Notes: generated from the letters alone by a model not told the origin. 32,368 nt of DNA from an uncultured Clostridia bacterium (GCA_947624715.1 CANQLO010000019.1:1-32368), one strand, 5' to 3'. Positions 9,731 through 17,708 are shown, numbered from the stretch's first letter. Translations and numbers: made by a program.

Positions 9731-10459
9731 ATGGAAATAAGACTTCAAAAATACATAGCAGACAGTGGTATTACATCAAGGAGAAAGGCAGAAGAACTAA
9801 TATTGCAAGGAAAAATAAAAGTAAATGGAAAAGTAGTTAATGAACTTGGAACAAAAGTAAATCTGGAAAAGGACATTGTTGAGTATAATGGAAAAATTTT
9901 AAAACAAGAAGAAAATAAAATCTATATATTATTGAATAAACCAATTGGGTATGTAACAACAGTAAAAGATCAGTTTGAAAGAGATACTGTAATGGATTTG
10001 ATAAAGGGAGTAAAAGGAAGAGTAGTTCCAGCTGGAAGACTAGATATGTACACATCAGGTGCACTTATTCTCTCAAATGATGGAGAATTTATAAATAAGA
10101 TTACACACCCAAAAAACGAAATAGAAAAAACATATAACGCAACAGTTGTTGGCATTGTAGATGATAATGATATAAAAAAATTGGAAGCAGGAGTAGAAAT
10201 AAATTTAGAAGATGAAAAATATATAACAAAACCAGCAAAAGTAAAGATATTAAAAACAGATGAAGAAAAAAATCTTTCAAGATTACAGATTACTATTCAC
10301 GAGGGAAAAAACAGAGAAGTTAGAAAAATGTGTGAAGCTCTTGGAAAGAAAGTATTGGCTTTGCATAGAGCAAAAATAGGCAATATTGATGTAAAAAATT
10401 TAAAACTAGGAAAATGGAGATACCTAAAAAAAGAAGAAATTGATCAATTACTAAAATAG
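9731..10459 (+). CDS. RsuA/RluB-family pseudouridine synthase
   Basis: A 242-residue rRNA pseudouridine synthase. It has an S4 domain (3-50: RLQKYIADSGITSRRKAEE) followed by the catalytic domain, with GRLDMYTSG giving catalytic Asp105. The family block GKNREVRKM is near the C-terminus. The two pseudouridine synthases in tandem belong to different families (RluA-type, then RsuA-type), so this is not a duplication. The start is supported by AAAGGGAG just upstream. Confidence 0.93.
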   Translation: MEIRLQKYIADSGITSRRKAEELILQGKIKVNGKVVNELGTKVNLEKDIVEYNGKILKQEENKIYILLNKPIGYVTTVKDQFERDTVMDLIKGVKGRVVPAGRLDMYTSGALILSNDGEFINKITHPKNEIEKTYNATVVGIVDDNDIKKLEAGVEINLEDEKYITKPAKVKILKTDEEKNLSRLQITIHEGKNREVRKMCEALGKKVLALHRAKIGNIDVKNLKLGKWRYLKKEEIDQLLK

Positions 10460-10494
10460 TTGAACAAAAATATTAAACAAAGGATGATAAAAAA

Positions 10495-11265
10495 ATGATA
10501 TACCAAAGATTTGTTCCAGAAGGTTGGAACCAAGAAGATAAAAAATATTCATTAAATGAATTAAAATTAGCACAAATTACAAATAGTGTTTTACAAGCCA
10601 AAATAGATAATATAGATGAAAATTATAATGCATATATACAATTAGGAAATGGTATTAAAGGAATAATACCAAAGGAAGAATTAGGACAGTTGATTAAAGG
10701 AAACGAATATGTTCAGTTTAAAGTAAATAAAATTAATGAAGAAAATAATCTTTGCACACTATCTAGAAAAGCAGTTAAGAGTGAAAGTCTTTCATGGATA
10801 ATAAATGATTTAAAAAATGGTGATATAGTAGATGGAATTGTTAGAAATATTAAGCCATATGGTGCATTTGTTGAAATAGGTGGAGGTTCTTCAGGACTTA
10901 TATATATTAATGATATTTCAGTTGCAAGAATGAAATCGCCTGAGGAAAGATTGCATATAGGTCAGAAAATTAAAGTAAAAATAAAAGAAATAGACAAAGA
11001 AAATAAAAAATTTTACTTATCATATAAGGAATTATTGGGTAGTTGGGAAGATAATGTAAAAGACTTAAAAGAGGGATTAATTGTTAAAGGTATTGTAAGA
11101 GAATGTACAAAAAAGCAAGATGGCATATTTATTGAACTAAAGCCTAATTTAGTTGGGTTGTGTGAATATAGAAATGGCTTAGAGTATGGAAAAGAAGTAA
11201 ATGTTAGAATTAAGAAAATTATTCCAGATAAAAAGAAAATAAAATTAACACTTGAATATTGTTAA
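10495..11265 (+). CDS. S1-domain RNA-binding protein (ribosomal protein S1-like)
   Basis: A 256-residue cytosolic protein made of three S1/OB-type repeats. The first (about 28-93) is divergent, the second is canonical (about 109-178: GDIVDGIVRNIKPYGAFVEI...SGLIYINDIS) and the third (about 195-256) is less typical. It is far shorter than a full S1 protein (usually four to six repeats in this phylum), so it is a short S1 homologue or an S1-like accessory factor. AAAGGATG lies upstream of the ATG. It closes the leuS run. The promoter of the next gene overlaps its last codons. Confidence 0.82.
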   Translation: MIYQRFVPEGWNQEDKKYSLNELKLAQITNSVLQAKIDNIDENYNAYIQLGNGIKGIIPKEELGQLIKGNEYVQFKVNKINEENNLCTLSRKAVKSESLSWIINDLKNGDIVDGIVRNIKPYGAFVEIGGGSSGLIYINDISVARMKSPEERLHIGQKIKVKIKEIDKENKKFYLSYKELLGSWEDNVKDLKEGLIVKGIVRECTKKQDGIFIELKPNLVGLCEYRNGLEYGKEVNVRIKKIIPDKKKIKLTLEYC

Positions 11266-11280
11266 CATAAGAGTTATAAT
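11252..11280 (+). promoter_or_regulatory. Sigma-A-type promoter inside the end of the S1-like gene
   Basis: TTGAAT (11252-11257), a 17-bp spacer and TATAAT (11275-11280). It overlaps the S1-like gene's stop codon and should drive the downstream winged-helix/nuclease-like gene. Transcripts would start near 11287, just before the hairpin at 11293. Confidence 0.6.
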
Positions 11281-11292
11281 ATAAGTATGGTG

Positions 11293-11335
11293 TTATTTTT
11301 AAGTTATATAATTAATTTAGTTAACTTAAAAATAA
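11293..11335 (+). repeat. Perfect 14-bp hairpin at the 5' end of the next mRNA
   Basis: TTATTTTTAAGTTA (11293-11306) and TAACTTAAAAATAA (11322-11335) are perfect complements with a 15-base loop. No T-run follows, so it is a poor terminator. Its position within a few bases of the predicted transcript start fits a 5' stabilising structure. Confidence 0.6.
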
Positions 11336-11372
11336 TATAAAATCTATAAAATAATTTTTGTAGGAGGAAAAA

Positions 11373-12302
11373 ATGATAGCAGATAATGAAATAAAAACAA
11401 CAGTATCCCCATTTAGAATGAGAGAGGGAGAAATTAAAGTATTTGATGGCAAAGATGGTTATGTATCTATGAATCAAATTATACAGAAGATAAATTTAGG
11501 ACATTTAAGTGATATACACTTTAAAATCCTAGAATTAATAAATAAATATGAGTTCTTAACATCAAGACAATTATATCAATTATTAGAACATCAAAAAGCT
11601 GATATTAAAGATCAAGATAAGCTAAATAACAAATTAGATCAGTTAATTAGAAGCAAGATACTTACTAGATATTATTTTACATCACCAGAAGGAAGCGGTA
11701 TATATAGAGTATATTGCATGGAAAAAATGGGTAAATATTTGCTTACATCAAGAGAAATTGAATGTAAGTGGCAACCAAGCGATAATGCAAAACCAGTTGA
11801 AATGATAAAAAAGAAACTTGCTGGAAATCAATTAGTAATAGCATATATGAGAAAAGTAAAAGCATTTTCTGATTTTAAATTAAAGCCAATAATAACAGCT
11901 AAAACTTTAAATAAACAATTCAAACCTATTGCAGAAGTAGATTTAATGTTTAATGGAAGAAAAGTAAGTTTTGTATTTGAAGTCATCAGAAGAAATGAAG
12001 ATTGGGAAAAGAAGTTAGTTGAAAGAATGAATCTATGGAAAGACTTTTATGATAACTTTACACCTGGAGATTCAGGATTTGCATCTATTCCACAACTTGT
12101 ATTTATTTGCGAAGATGATAAAAACATGGCAGAAACTTTTAAAACATTAATTACCAATAAAGTGTCAATACAAAAAATTAACTTTTACTTTACAACAGAT
12201 TTAAGTCAAAATAGTGATAGTCTAAGTAAAAGTTTATATGATTTCATTGAAGAAAATGGAAAATATAAGATGAGAAATGTTGAAGTCAAAATTTTAGCAT
12301 AA
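11373..12302 (+). CDS. Winged-helix / replication-relaxation-like protein
   Basis: A 309-residue soluble protein. Residues about 43-110 look like a winged helix-turn-helix (DIHFKILELINKYEFLTSRQ, then YRVYCMEKMGKYLL). The second half has AEVDLMF...VFEVIRR with Asp190, Glu203 and Arg206, a spacing reminiscent of PD-(D/E)XK-type nuclease cores. This layout resembles the 'replication-relaxation' family found on mobile elements and in Clostridia. AGGAGG lies 8-10 bases before the ATG. The gene has its own promoter and a strong terminator, so it is monocistronic. The VirD4-like gene at 18625-20946 could be functionally related, but that is only a guess. Active-site integrity is uncertain because the usual Lys is Arg. 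Confidence 0.5.
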   Translation: MIADNEIKTTVSPFRMREGEIKVFDGKDGYVSMNQIIQKINLGHLSDIHFKILELINKYEFLTSRQLYQLLEHQKADIKDQDKLNNKLDQLIRSKILTRYYFTSPEGSGIYRVYCMEKMGKYLLTSREIECKWQPSDNAKPVEMIKKKLAGNQLVIAYMRKVKAFSDFKLKPIITAKTLNKQFKPIAEVDLMFNGRKVSFVFEVIRRNEDWEKKLVERMNLWKDFYDNFTPGDSGFASIPQLVFICEDDKNMAETFKTLITNKVSIQKINFYFTTDLSQNSDSLSKSLYDFIEENGKYKMRNVEVKILA

Positions 12303-12310
12303 TACATAAA

Positions 12311-12344
12311 AAATAAGAAAAATCTTGATTTTTCTTATTTTTTT
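12311..12344 (+). terminator. Strong Rho-independent terminator
   Basis: AAATAAGAAAAATC (12311-12324) pairs with GATTTTTCTTATTT (12327-12340) and is followed by more T. It lies right after the stop of the winged-helix gene and insulates the signalling island downstream. Confidence 0.85.
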
Positions 12345-12351
12345 GCATAAA

Positions 12352-12380
12352 TGCAACTTTTTCGACAATATATATATCTT
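12352..12380 (+). promoter_or_regulatory. Putative ECF-sigma promoter, protease gene
   Basis: The box TGCAACTTTTT (12352-12362) resembles an ECF -35 element (GxAACTT). A TCTT (12377-12380) lies where the related promoters at 15306 and 17773 have TCTA. The box is one of three identical copies, all upstream of plus-strand genes in this island. Confidence 0.5.
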
Positions 12381-12448
12381 ATTATATAAAAGATATTATT
12401 AAGTATTTCTTACTTACCTATGACTATATTGAGATATCTAATAAAAAA

Positions 12449-12459
12449 GAAAGGAGGTA
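12449..12459 (+). promoter_or_regulatory. Extra Shine-Dalgarno-like site without a start codon (possible mRNA stabiliser)
   Basis: GAAAGGAGG occurs in the leader about 40 bases before the protease ATG, in addition to the true ribosome-binding site (AAAGGAGG just before 12497). No ATG, GTG or TTG lies at a usable distance behind it. This matches the STAB-SD element known from the Bacillus cry3A leader, where a bound ribosome blocks 5' exonucleases. The function here is inferred. Confidence 0.4.
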
Positions 12460-12496
12460 TTTTTTTATTTAATTAAAATTTATAAAGGAGGAAAAT

Positions 12497-13492
12497 ATGA
12501 AAACAAATTTAATTTTTAAAATATTAATTGTTTTAATAACAATTATAGTAAGTTTATCTTTCTTTTGCAATGTTCAAGCAGCTGAACACATTGAGACAAA
12601 AGAAAGTATAAAACAAGATGAAGATTTTACTTTACCAGAAGGAACATTAATGAAATATGATGCAAAAACAGGTGAAACATCACAAGTGGATATGGAAGAA
12701 TTGAAACAAGTAATTTCTACTTTAAATAATAACAGTAAGATACCTTTTAATGTATTACCTGCAAAAATTCCGCAGAATTCACATTTTAATTTATTAAGTC
12801 CTCAAGCTTTAAATGAAAGCTACGACAGAGTACAATATCCAACAAATTGGCCTAGTAGAGCTGTATGTAAAGTTACATTCTATGATGACTATGAAAAAGA
12901 TACAGGGTTAGCTTCAGCCGTAATAGTAGGAAAAAACATTGCTCTAACAGCAGCTCATACAATTTACGACAAAAATAGAACAATAAATAGAGATTGGGAT
13001 TGTGCCCCAGCCTATAATAATGGCTATTATAGTAATCAATACTATTCAAATATACACTGTGGTTGGTCTCAAGTATACTATTATAATGAATGGTTTAATG
13101 ATTATAATGCCAATTATGATATAGCGGTTGCAGTATTAAATGAAAACCTTGGTGATCAAATAGGAGGTTCGTTAGGTGCAGTATCATATGGAACAAATAA
13201 TGAACTACTTAATTTAGATTATTCATGTTATGGATATCCACTTATTTATTCTCTTAATAATAATCCCGAGCAATATGTATCAAAAGGTCAGATAATCGAT
13301 CCTAAAAATACACATTTTTATCTTAATAGCCCAACAGTAGATGGATTTAGTGGAGGACCTGTATTAAGAGATACTGATAACTATGTCATAGGTATTTTAG
13401 CAGGTAGAGATATAGACCATGATAATGAATCTGTAGCAATTAGAATATCTCAAAGCATTATTGACTTAATCAGACAATTAAGAGAAGAGTAA
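12497..13492 (+). CDS. Secreted trypsin-like (V8/glutamyl-endopeptidase type) serine protease
   Basis: A 331-residue exported protease. A classical signal peptide (1-28, hydrophobic core ILIVLITIIVSLSFF, probable cleavage after VQA) is followed by a ~95-residue propeptide-like segment and the chymotrypsin-fold domain. The catalytic triad is visible: His154 in LTAAHTIYD, Asp208 in NYDIAVAVL and Ser285 in DGFSGGPVL. The Asp and Ser contexts are typical of V8-like S1B peptidases. It has its own terminator (13501-13558) and a putative ECF promoter shared with the sigma factor downstream, so it is probably an effector of the envelope response. Cleavage specificity cannot be read. Confidence 0.88.
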   Translation: MKTNLIFKILIVLITIIVSLSFFCNVQAAEHIETKESIKQDEDFTLPEGTLMKYDAKTGETSQVDMEELKQVISTLNNNSKIPFNVLPAKIPQNSHFNLLSPQALNESYDRVQYPTNWPSRAVCKVTFYDDYEKDTGLASAVIVGKNIALTAAHTIYDKNRTINRDWDCAPAYNNGYYSNQYYSNIHCGWSQVYYYNEWFNDYNANYDIAVAVLNENLGDQIGGSLGAVSYGTNNELLNLDYSCYGYPLIYSLNNNPEQYVSKGQIIDPKNTHFYLNSPTVDGFSGGPVLRDTDNYVIGILAGRDIDHDNESVAIRISQSIIDLIRQLREE

Positions 13493-13500
13493 CTTATAAA

Positions 13501-13558
13501 AGAATAGTCAACAACAAATAAAAATAAAATCTATATATGGGTTGACTATTCTTTTTTT
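13501..13558 (+). terminator. Rho-independent terminator after the protease gene
   Basis: AGAATAGTCAAC (13501-13512) and GTTGACTATTCT (13541-13552) form a 12-bp perfect stem, followed by seven T. Confidence 0.88.
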
Positions 13559-13598
13559 ATTACTTAAAATATCTTTATTATAGGAGAAAAAATAAAAA

Positions 13599-14432
13599 AT
13601 GAAAAATAAAAGAAATATTACAATTTTTACATGTATAATAATTATAATTTTTATTGTTATTTTAGTAACTATTCAGAGTAAGGAAAGTGAAAAGGTAACT
13701 CTACTTAATAATAAGAGTGTAAATTCACCAAAGAGAGCAGTAATTATTAAGATTCAAGATAGTACAATTATGGCAATGGAAATTGAATCATATAAACCAA
13801 TATTTGATATAATGTTAACTAATGATTTAGAGATTAAATATACAGAATCTAATAATTTATTAAATATAAATTTAAACCAAAATGAAATTAATAAATTTGC
13901 GTTAGGACAAGAAATTTTAATTTATTTTAATGAAGAAAAAGTAAAATTTAATTTTCCTATAGAAATATCTGATATAGAAAAAATTGAAATATTAAAAGAA
14001 AAAAGTAATTTAGAGATTCCAGATTCTTTATTAAGATATTGCTATAGTTCTATAGATAATATATCCATTTCAATTTCGGATTTTACAAAATCAGGATTAT
14101 CTCTAACTATAACGGATAGCAATGAATATCCTCTTGTTTATGATTTAACTAATTATGAAATACTAACTAAAAACAAAGAAAATGGTAATTATGAAGTTTT
14201 AAAAGACTTTAATGTACCTATACAGGATACAATAGTTTACTCAAACATTATCAATAAAAATACATATACTTGGTCTATTGACTGGTCTAAAATATATGAT
14301 AATTTAAAAGAAGGAGGATATAGACTTAAAATACAATTTTTTTGTCAAGAAGTGTATATAGATTTTACTATAAATGAAAGTGGGAATTTGAGCTACAATG
14401 AAGCTATTATTAAAAGTTTATTAATAAGATAA
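13599..14432 (+). CDS. Membrane-anchored extracytoplasmic protein with a bacterial Ig-like (Big_14-type) domain
   Basis: A 277-residue protein with an N-terminal membrane anchor (about 7-27, no lipobox Cys). A small beta-rich region of OB or DUF3221-like appearance follows (about 48-115). The C-terminal domain (about 145-270) has the pattern of clostridial Ig-like Big_14 domains: SLTITDSNEYPLVYDLTNYE, then WSIDWSKIYDNLKEGGYRLK. Such proteins are usually surface or substrate-facing components of Clostridia with no known enzyme activity. AGGAGA precedes the ATG by about 12 bases. It lies between two terminated genes of the envelope island. Its function is unknown; the domain assignment is from pattern recognition. 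Confidence 0.6.
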   Translation: MKNKRNITIFTCIIIIIFIVILVTIQSKESEKVTLLNNKSVNSPKRAVIIKIQDSTIMAMEIESYKPIFDIMLTNDLEIKYTESNNLLNINLNQNEINKFALGQEILIYFNEEKVKFNFPIEISDIEKIEILKEKSNLEIPDSLLRYCYSSIDNISISISDFTKSGLSLTITDSNEYPLVYDLTNYEILTKNKENGNYEVLKDFNVPIQDTIVYSNIINKNTYTWSIDWSKIYDNLKEGGYRLKIQFFCQEVYIDFTINESGNLSYNEAIIKSLLIR

Positions 14433-14439
14433 TTTTCTA

Positions 14440-14468
14440 TTGGTTTAGACAAAAAAATACATTATAAT
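14440..14468 (+). promoter_or_regulatory. Probable sigma-A-type promoter
   Basis: TTGGTT (14440-14445), a 17-bp spacer and TATAAT (14463-14468), about 145 bases before the start of the next anchored protein. The -35 is weak and the -10 is perfect. Confidence 0.45.
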
Positions 14469-14612
14469 CCTATTTAGATAGATGCTATTAGATAAACTTA
14501 TAGCCAAGACCGAGAAATGATCAAGATTTGAGAACTGCATTACGATCTTATGCAGATAGATATTTTATATTTTACAAATTTTAAATGTAAAGAAAGGAAG
14601 TGCGTTAATATT

Positions 14613-15203
14613 ATGAAGAATAAAACAAAAATATATATTATTATAGGTACAGTTTTAATTATTTTGCTATTACTTATTGTAGCGCCTATAATTATAACTA
14701 AGGCTCAATTAGCTCCACTTAAACTTGTAAGAAACAATGAAAGTATTGAAGAAGTATCAGAAGATATTAGATTTAACCAAAAAGTTTATACTGGTACAAC
14801 TCCATTGAGTAAAGAAGAAATTGATAATTACGCTAACAAAAGATTATCTCAACTTGATGAGGAGAAGAAAGAATTGATTGCAGAAAATGCGGACCCATCC
14901 TATATAAAAGAATATGATGATACAAAAATAATAATGGAAGCAATGAATAATCTTTATAAAGAAGATTTTTGGCAAATATTGTATGACCTTGAAGTTGACT
15001 TAGAAACTAGTGGAATAAGAGATGGTTCAGTTTATCCTAATAGTCCAGAAGCAAGATTATATACATTACTTATGGAGGCCTTATCTAATAAGGGCTTATC
15101 AGAAGATGCAAAAAATGCAATAAAAGATTATTTAAAGCAACATGGTTCAGATATTAAAAATAATGATGAATTAAAACAAAAGGTTTTAGATACAACTAAA
15201 TAA
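14613..15203 (+). CDS. Hypothetical membrane-anchored extracytoplasmic protein
   Basis: A 196-residue protein using ATG 14613. The frame is open 63 bases further upstream, but AAAGGAAG (14593-14600) and the hydrophobic segment starting MKNKTKIYIIIGTVLIILLL fix this start. A single N-terminal helix (about 7-29) anchors a charged, helical extracytoplasmic domain with no recognised motif. It stands between its own promoter (14440) and a strong terminator (15209). The leader contains a copy of TTATAGCCAAGA that also forms part of the terminator downstream. The function is unknown; its place beside the sigma/anti-sigma pair suggests an envelope role. Confidence 0.6.
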   Translation: MKNKTKIYIIIGTVLIILLLLIVAPIIITKAQLAPLKLVRNNESIEEVSEDIRFNQKVYTGTTPLSKEEIDNYANKRLSQLDEEKKELIAENADPSYIKEYDDTKIIMEAMNNLYKEDFWQILYDLEVDLETSGIRDGSVYPNSPEARLYTLLMEALSNKGLSEDAKNAIKDYLKQHGSDIKNNDELKQKVLDTTK

Positions 15204-15208
15204 AATTT

Positions 15209-15252
15209 ATAGCCAAGATTAATTAAAATATCTTGGCTATTTAATTTTTTTT
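15209..15252 (+). terminator. Rho-independent terminator
   Basis: ATAGCCAAGAT (15209-15219) and ATCTTGGCTAT (15230-15240) form an 11-bp perfect stem, followed by a T-rich tail. Confidence 0.85.
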
Positions 15253-15305
15253 TAATATACTATTATTAAATATGTAATAAATTTTTTAAATAAAAATTAT
15301 TTTAA

Positions 15306-15335
15306 TGCAACTTTTTGCATATAAAAAATACTCTA
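15306..15335 (+). promoter_or_regulatory. Putative autoregulatory ECF-sigma promoter
   Basis: TGCAACTTTTT (15306-15316), 15 bases, then TCTA (15332-15335). The same arrangement occurs at 17773-17802. It lies directly upstream of the ECF sigma gene, as expected for an autoregulated ECF factor. Confidence 0.55.
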
Positions 15336-15388
15336 CTAATATAGTAGTCTTTTACTATTATTATTTTATTTTTATGGAGGCTAATAAA

Positions 15389-15940
15389 TTGGAAGAATTA
15401 GTATTAAAGTCCAAAAATGGTGATATAGAAGCTTTTACAGAACTAATGCTGTTAGTAAATAATGATTTATATAAATTAGCTAAAACAAAACTATCTAATG
15501 ATGATGATATAAATGATATTATTCAAGAAACAATGTTAATAGCTTTTAAAAATATAAAAAAATTAAAAGATGTATCTAAATTCAAATTTTGGATAATAAA
15601 AATTCTATTAAATTGTTGTAATCAAAAATATAAAAAGTTGAAAAAAGAAAATACGTTAAATGAAAAAATTATTTTCGATGATGACTGCACATATTATAAT
15701 CAATATAAAGATAATACTTCTGTAGTTGAAGATACAATGAACTTTTACGATTTAATAAATTTTCTTGATAAAGATGAAAAAACTATTATCATATTGTTTT
15801 ATAATGAAGGATATACTACAAAAGAAATATCGCGACTACTTCATATAAATGAAAACACCATAAAGAGTAAAATTTTAAGAGCAAAGAAAAAGATAAAATC
15901 AAAATATAAAGGAGGTGAAATAAATGGATTATATAGATAA
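15389..15940 (+). CDS. ECF-type RNA polymerase sigma factor
   Basis: A 183-residue sigma-70-family factor of the extracytoplasmic-function type. Region 2 spans about 5-70, with DDINDIIQETMLIAFKNI for core binding and -10 recognition. Region 4 spans about 120-175, with the helix-turn-helix YTTKEISRLLHINENTIKSK. I chose TTG 15389 because GGAGG (15376-15380) sits 8 bases before it and the protein then begins LEELVLKSKNGD, as ECF factors usually do. The longer open frame to 15305 would run through the promoter. The gene overlaps the next by 17 bases, the classic layout for a sigma factor and its anti-sigma partner. Confidence 0.85.
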   Translation: MEELVLKSKNGDIEAFTELMLLVNNDLYKLAKTKLSNDDDINDIIQETMLIAFKNIKKLKDVSKFKFWIIKILLNCCNQKYKKLKKENTLNEKIIFDDDCTYYNQYKDNTSVVEDTMNFYDLINFLDKDEKTIIILFYNEGYTTKEISRLLHINENTIKSKILRAKKKIKSKYKGGEINGLYR

Positions 15941-17102
15941 ATTTATACAAGATATAGTTAGCAAACCTATATATGAACCAGAGAAGATAGAAAATACCAT
16001 TCGTTCATCTTTAATATCTAAATCTGTAAAATCTAAGACTAATATTTATAAATTTATAACTGTATTTAGTGCAATTATTTTTGCAATTACTAGCATTTCA
16101 TATGCTGGATACTATGTAGTAAAAAACATCTTTAATAATAGAAAAGGATTTGATACTGCAATAGAACATAATTATATAAGTATTGGTACTTCCGAATATA
16201 TAGAATCAAATAATATATCCATAAAAATTGATAATTCTCTAATGAATGCTAAAAACCTAGACATAAGCTTTAATATCTTATTTGATACTATAGATATAAG
16301 TAATTATAAAAATGCTGAATTTGAAAAAATTTTAATTGTCGATAATAAACAAAGGATATTATATTCTAATAATACTAATCAATTAGAAAAATATATAAGA
16401 GATAACAATTTAGATATTTCTATTGGAAATTTTAATAATCATTATTTTAACTCTGGAGCAAGTATGAAAATCAACAACATAAGTAAAAATAATTTAAATT
16501 TAATATATAACATAGTTTGCAGTGAAAATTATCCAGAAAGTGATGGAATAACGGTAATAGCAGAGAATATTGTTTTAAATGAAGATGGTTCTTCAAAAAT
16601 TTTAAATGGTTTATGGAAGATTACTGAAACTTTTCCTGAAATATTTAAAGAGAATCAAACTTATAAATATTCTATGACAGATACAAGTGAAGATGAAATA
16701 GTTGGAGTAAATCTTACTGTATATAATACAGAAGCTGAATTAGAAATAATAATGCATAATAAAGTATTTTCATCAGATAATCTTGATCCAATAGAAATTA
16801 TTGAAGAATTAGAAAAAGCTAAAAGAGATAATAATACTAAGTTGATAAAAGATTTGGAACAAAAATTAATAAATCATGATAATACTATAAGTAATACTTT
16901 CAGTAACTTATATATAAAGAATTCTTTTGAACAAGAATTTAAACTTTCAGAAATCGAAAATCCATCGAATAAAACTAATGAAAATAAAAATAATATAGTG
17001 TTTTATGGCATATTTGACCTTACAACATATGATGCTACAAAGGATTTACAATTATATTTTAACTATAATAATAAAGATTATATCGTAAATTTAAATAGAT
17101 AA
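15924..17102 (+). CDS. Putative transmembrane anti-sigma factor (DUF4179-like)
   Basis: A 392-residue single-pass membrane protein. The N-terminal 42 residues are cytosolic, one helix follows (about 43-66, FITVFSAIIFAITSISYAGYYVV), and a long extracytoplasmic beta-rich domain makes up the rest. Its start lies inside the end of the ECF sigma gene behind a very strong AAAGGAGGTGA site, so the two are translationally coupled. By genetic position and topology it should hold the sigma factor at the membrane until an outside signal. The ectodomain resembles DUF4179-type domains seen in such partners. No zinc-binding anti-sigma (ZAS) motif HxxxCxxC is present, so sigma binding would be of another type. 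Confidence 0.65.
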   Translation: MDYIDKFIQDIVSKPIYEPEKIENTIRSSLISKSVKSKTNIYKFITVFSAIIFAITSISYAGYYVVKNIFNNRKGFDTAIEHNYISIGTSEYIESNNISIKIDNSLMNAKNLDISFNILFDTIDISNYKNAEFEKILIVDNKQRILYSNNTNQLEKYIRDNNLDISIGNFNNHYFNSGASMKINNISKNNLNLIYNIVCSENYPESDGITVIAENIVLNEDGSSKILNGLWKITETFPEIFKENQTYKYSMTDTSEDEIVGVNLTVYNTEAELEIIMHNKVFSSDNLDPIEIIEELEKAKRDNNTKLIKDLEQKLINHDNTISNTFSNLYIKNSFEQEFKLSEIENPSNKTNENKNNIVFYGIFDLTTYDATKDLQLYFNYNNKDYIVNLNR

Positions 17103-17127
17103 GGAGCAATTATGAAAACTGCTCCTT
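17101..17127. terminator. Hairpin between convergent genes (weak bidirectional terminator)
   Basis: AAGGAGCA (17101-17108) and TGCTCCTT (17120-17127) form an 8-bp perfect stem that begins in the stop codon of the anti-sigma gene. Neither side has a real T-run, so its terminator activity is uncertain. Confidence 0.35.
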
Positions 17128-17132
17128 ACTAT

Positions 17133-17148
17133 TAAGGTTAAAAGGCAA
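17133..17148 (+). repeat. 16-bp inverted repeat, copy at the 3' end of the small secreted gene
   Basis: TAAGGTTAAAAGGCAA. Its exact reverse complement is at 17671-17686. Relative to the minus-strand gene it begins 8 bases beyond the stop codon. Confidence 0.85.
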
Positions 17149-17156
17149 TTGGTTTA

Positions 17157-17648
17157 TTAACCTAATGTATAGTTCATAGATACTGTTGCAGCCTGAGATG
17201 GTGTAGTTAAATAATCCATATAGATTTGAATCCGTTGACCAGCATTTAGCCATATTATGGGTGTTGCATATACTGCTACACCATCGTACGTGTTACCAGT
17301 GGTGGTAGAAGTTAAAACTCTTCCAGATGGATATTCTCTTATTTGAACCCTTACACAAAAAGAACTAGAATTACTAGTGGCTGTACCATATAAAGAGAAA
17401 TTGCCACTATTTCCTATAGTTTTAATGGGAGTTAAATTACTACCAATAAGAGTAAAGGAACCAATAGAATGATTTCCACTGTAAAGAGTCTCTTCTCCAG
17501 ACATTGGCATAATCTCACTTTCATGAGAATATACTTTTGGGATTTCTCCCTCCAGCATTGATGTTTGTGCAAAAGCACAAAAACTATTTGTGGTCAAAAT
17601 TGCAAAAACTGATAGCATTGATACAATTAACTTAAAAAGCTTGTTCAT
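17157..17648 (-). CDS. Small secreted protein, unknown function
   Basis: A 163-residue precursor. ATG at 17648 is chosen over longer frames because AAGGAGGACAACT directly precedes it and the protein then begins with a classical signal peptide (MNKLFKLIVSMLSVFAIL..., probable cleavage after AFA near residue 28). The mature part (~135 residues) is rich in Ser, Thr and Gly, looks beta-sheet-like and contains one Cys. It ends in SMNYTLG. I do not recognise the family. It is the only minus-strand gene inside the envelope island and is bracketed by a 16-bp perfect inverted repeat, one arm in its 5' UTR and one just past its stop. Confidence 0.65.
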   Translation of the reverse strand: MNKLFKLIVSMLSVFAILTTNSFCAFAQTSMLEGEIPKVYSHESEIMPMSGEETLYSGNHSIGSFTLIGSNLTPIKTIGNSGNFSLYGTATSNSSSFCVRVQIREYPSGRVLTSTTTGNTYDGVAVYATPIIWLNAGQRIQIYMDYLTTPSQAATVSMNYTLG

Positions 17649-17670
17649 AGTTGTCCTCCTTGTTGTTATT

Positions 17671-17686
17671 TTGCCTTTTAACCTTA
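17671..17686 (-). repeat. 16-bp inverted repeat, copy in the 5' UTR of the small secreted gene
   Basis: TTGCCTTTTAACCTTA on the plus strand, so the minus-strand transcript reads the same sequence as the plus-strand copy at 17133. It lies about 16-31 bases into the predicted mRNA and 22 bases before the ATG. Confidence 0.85.
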
Positions 17687-17708
17687 TTACAAAAAAGAAA
17701 TCATAAAT

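Noticed and set aside
12361..12367. TTCGACA, the complement of a Spo0A box, inside the protease promoter
   Set aside because: Attractive next to a Spo0A-like gene, but a 7-mer of this composition is expected a few times by chance in 32 kb and the other two promoters lack it.
14499..14510. TTATAGCCAAGA leader copy pairing with the terminator at 15230
   Set aside because: Pairing would span 730 bases and compete with a perfect local hairpin; probably a leftover of a terminator duplication.
15305..15388. 28-residue N-terminal extension of the ECF sigma factor
   Set aside because: It would translate the promoter region; TTG 15389 has GGAGG at the right distance and gives the normal family start.
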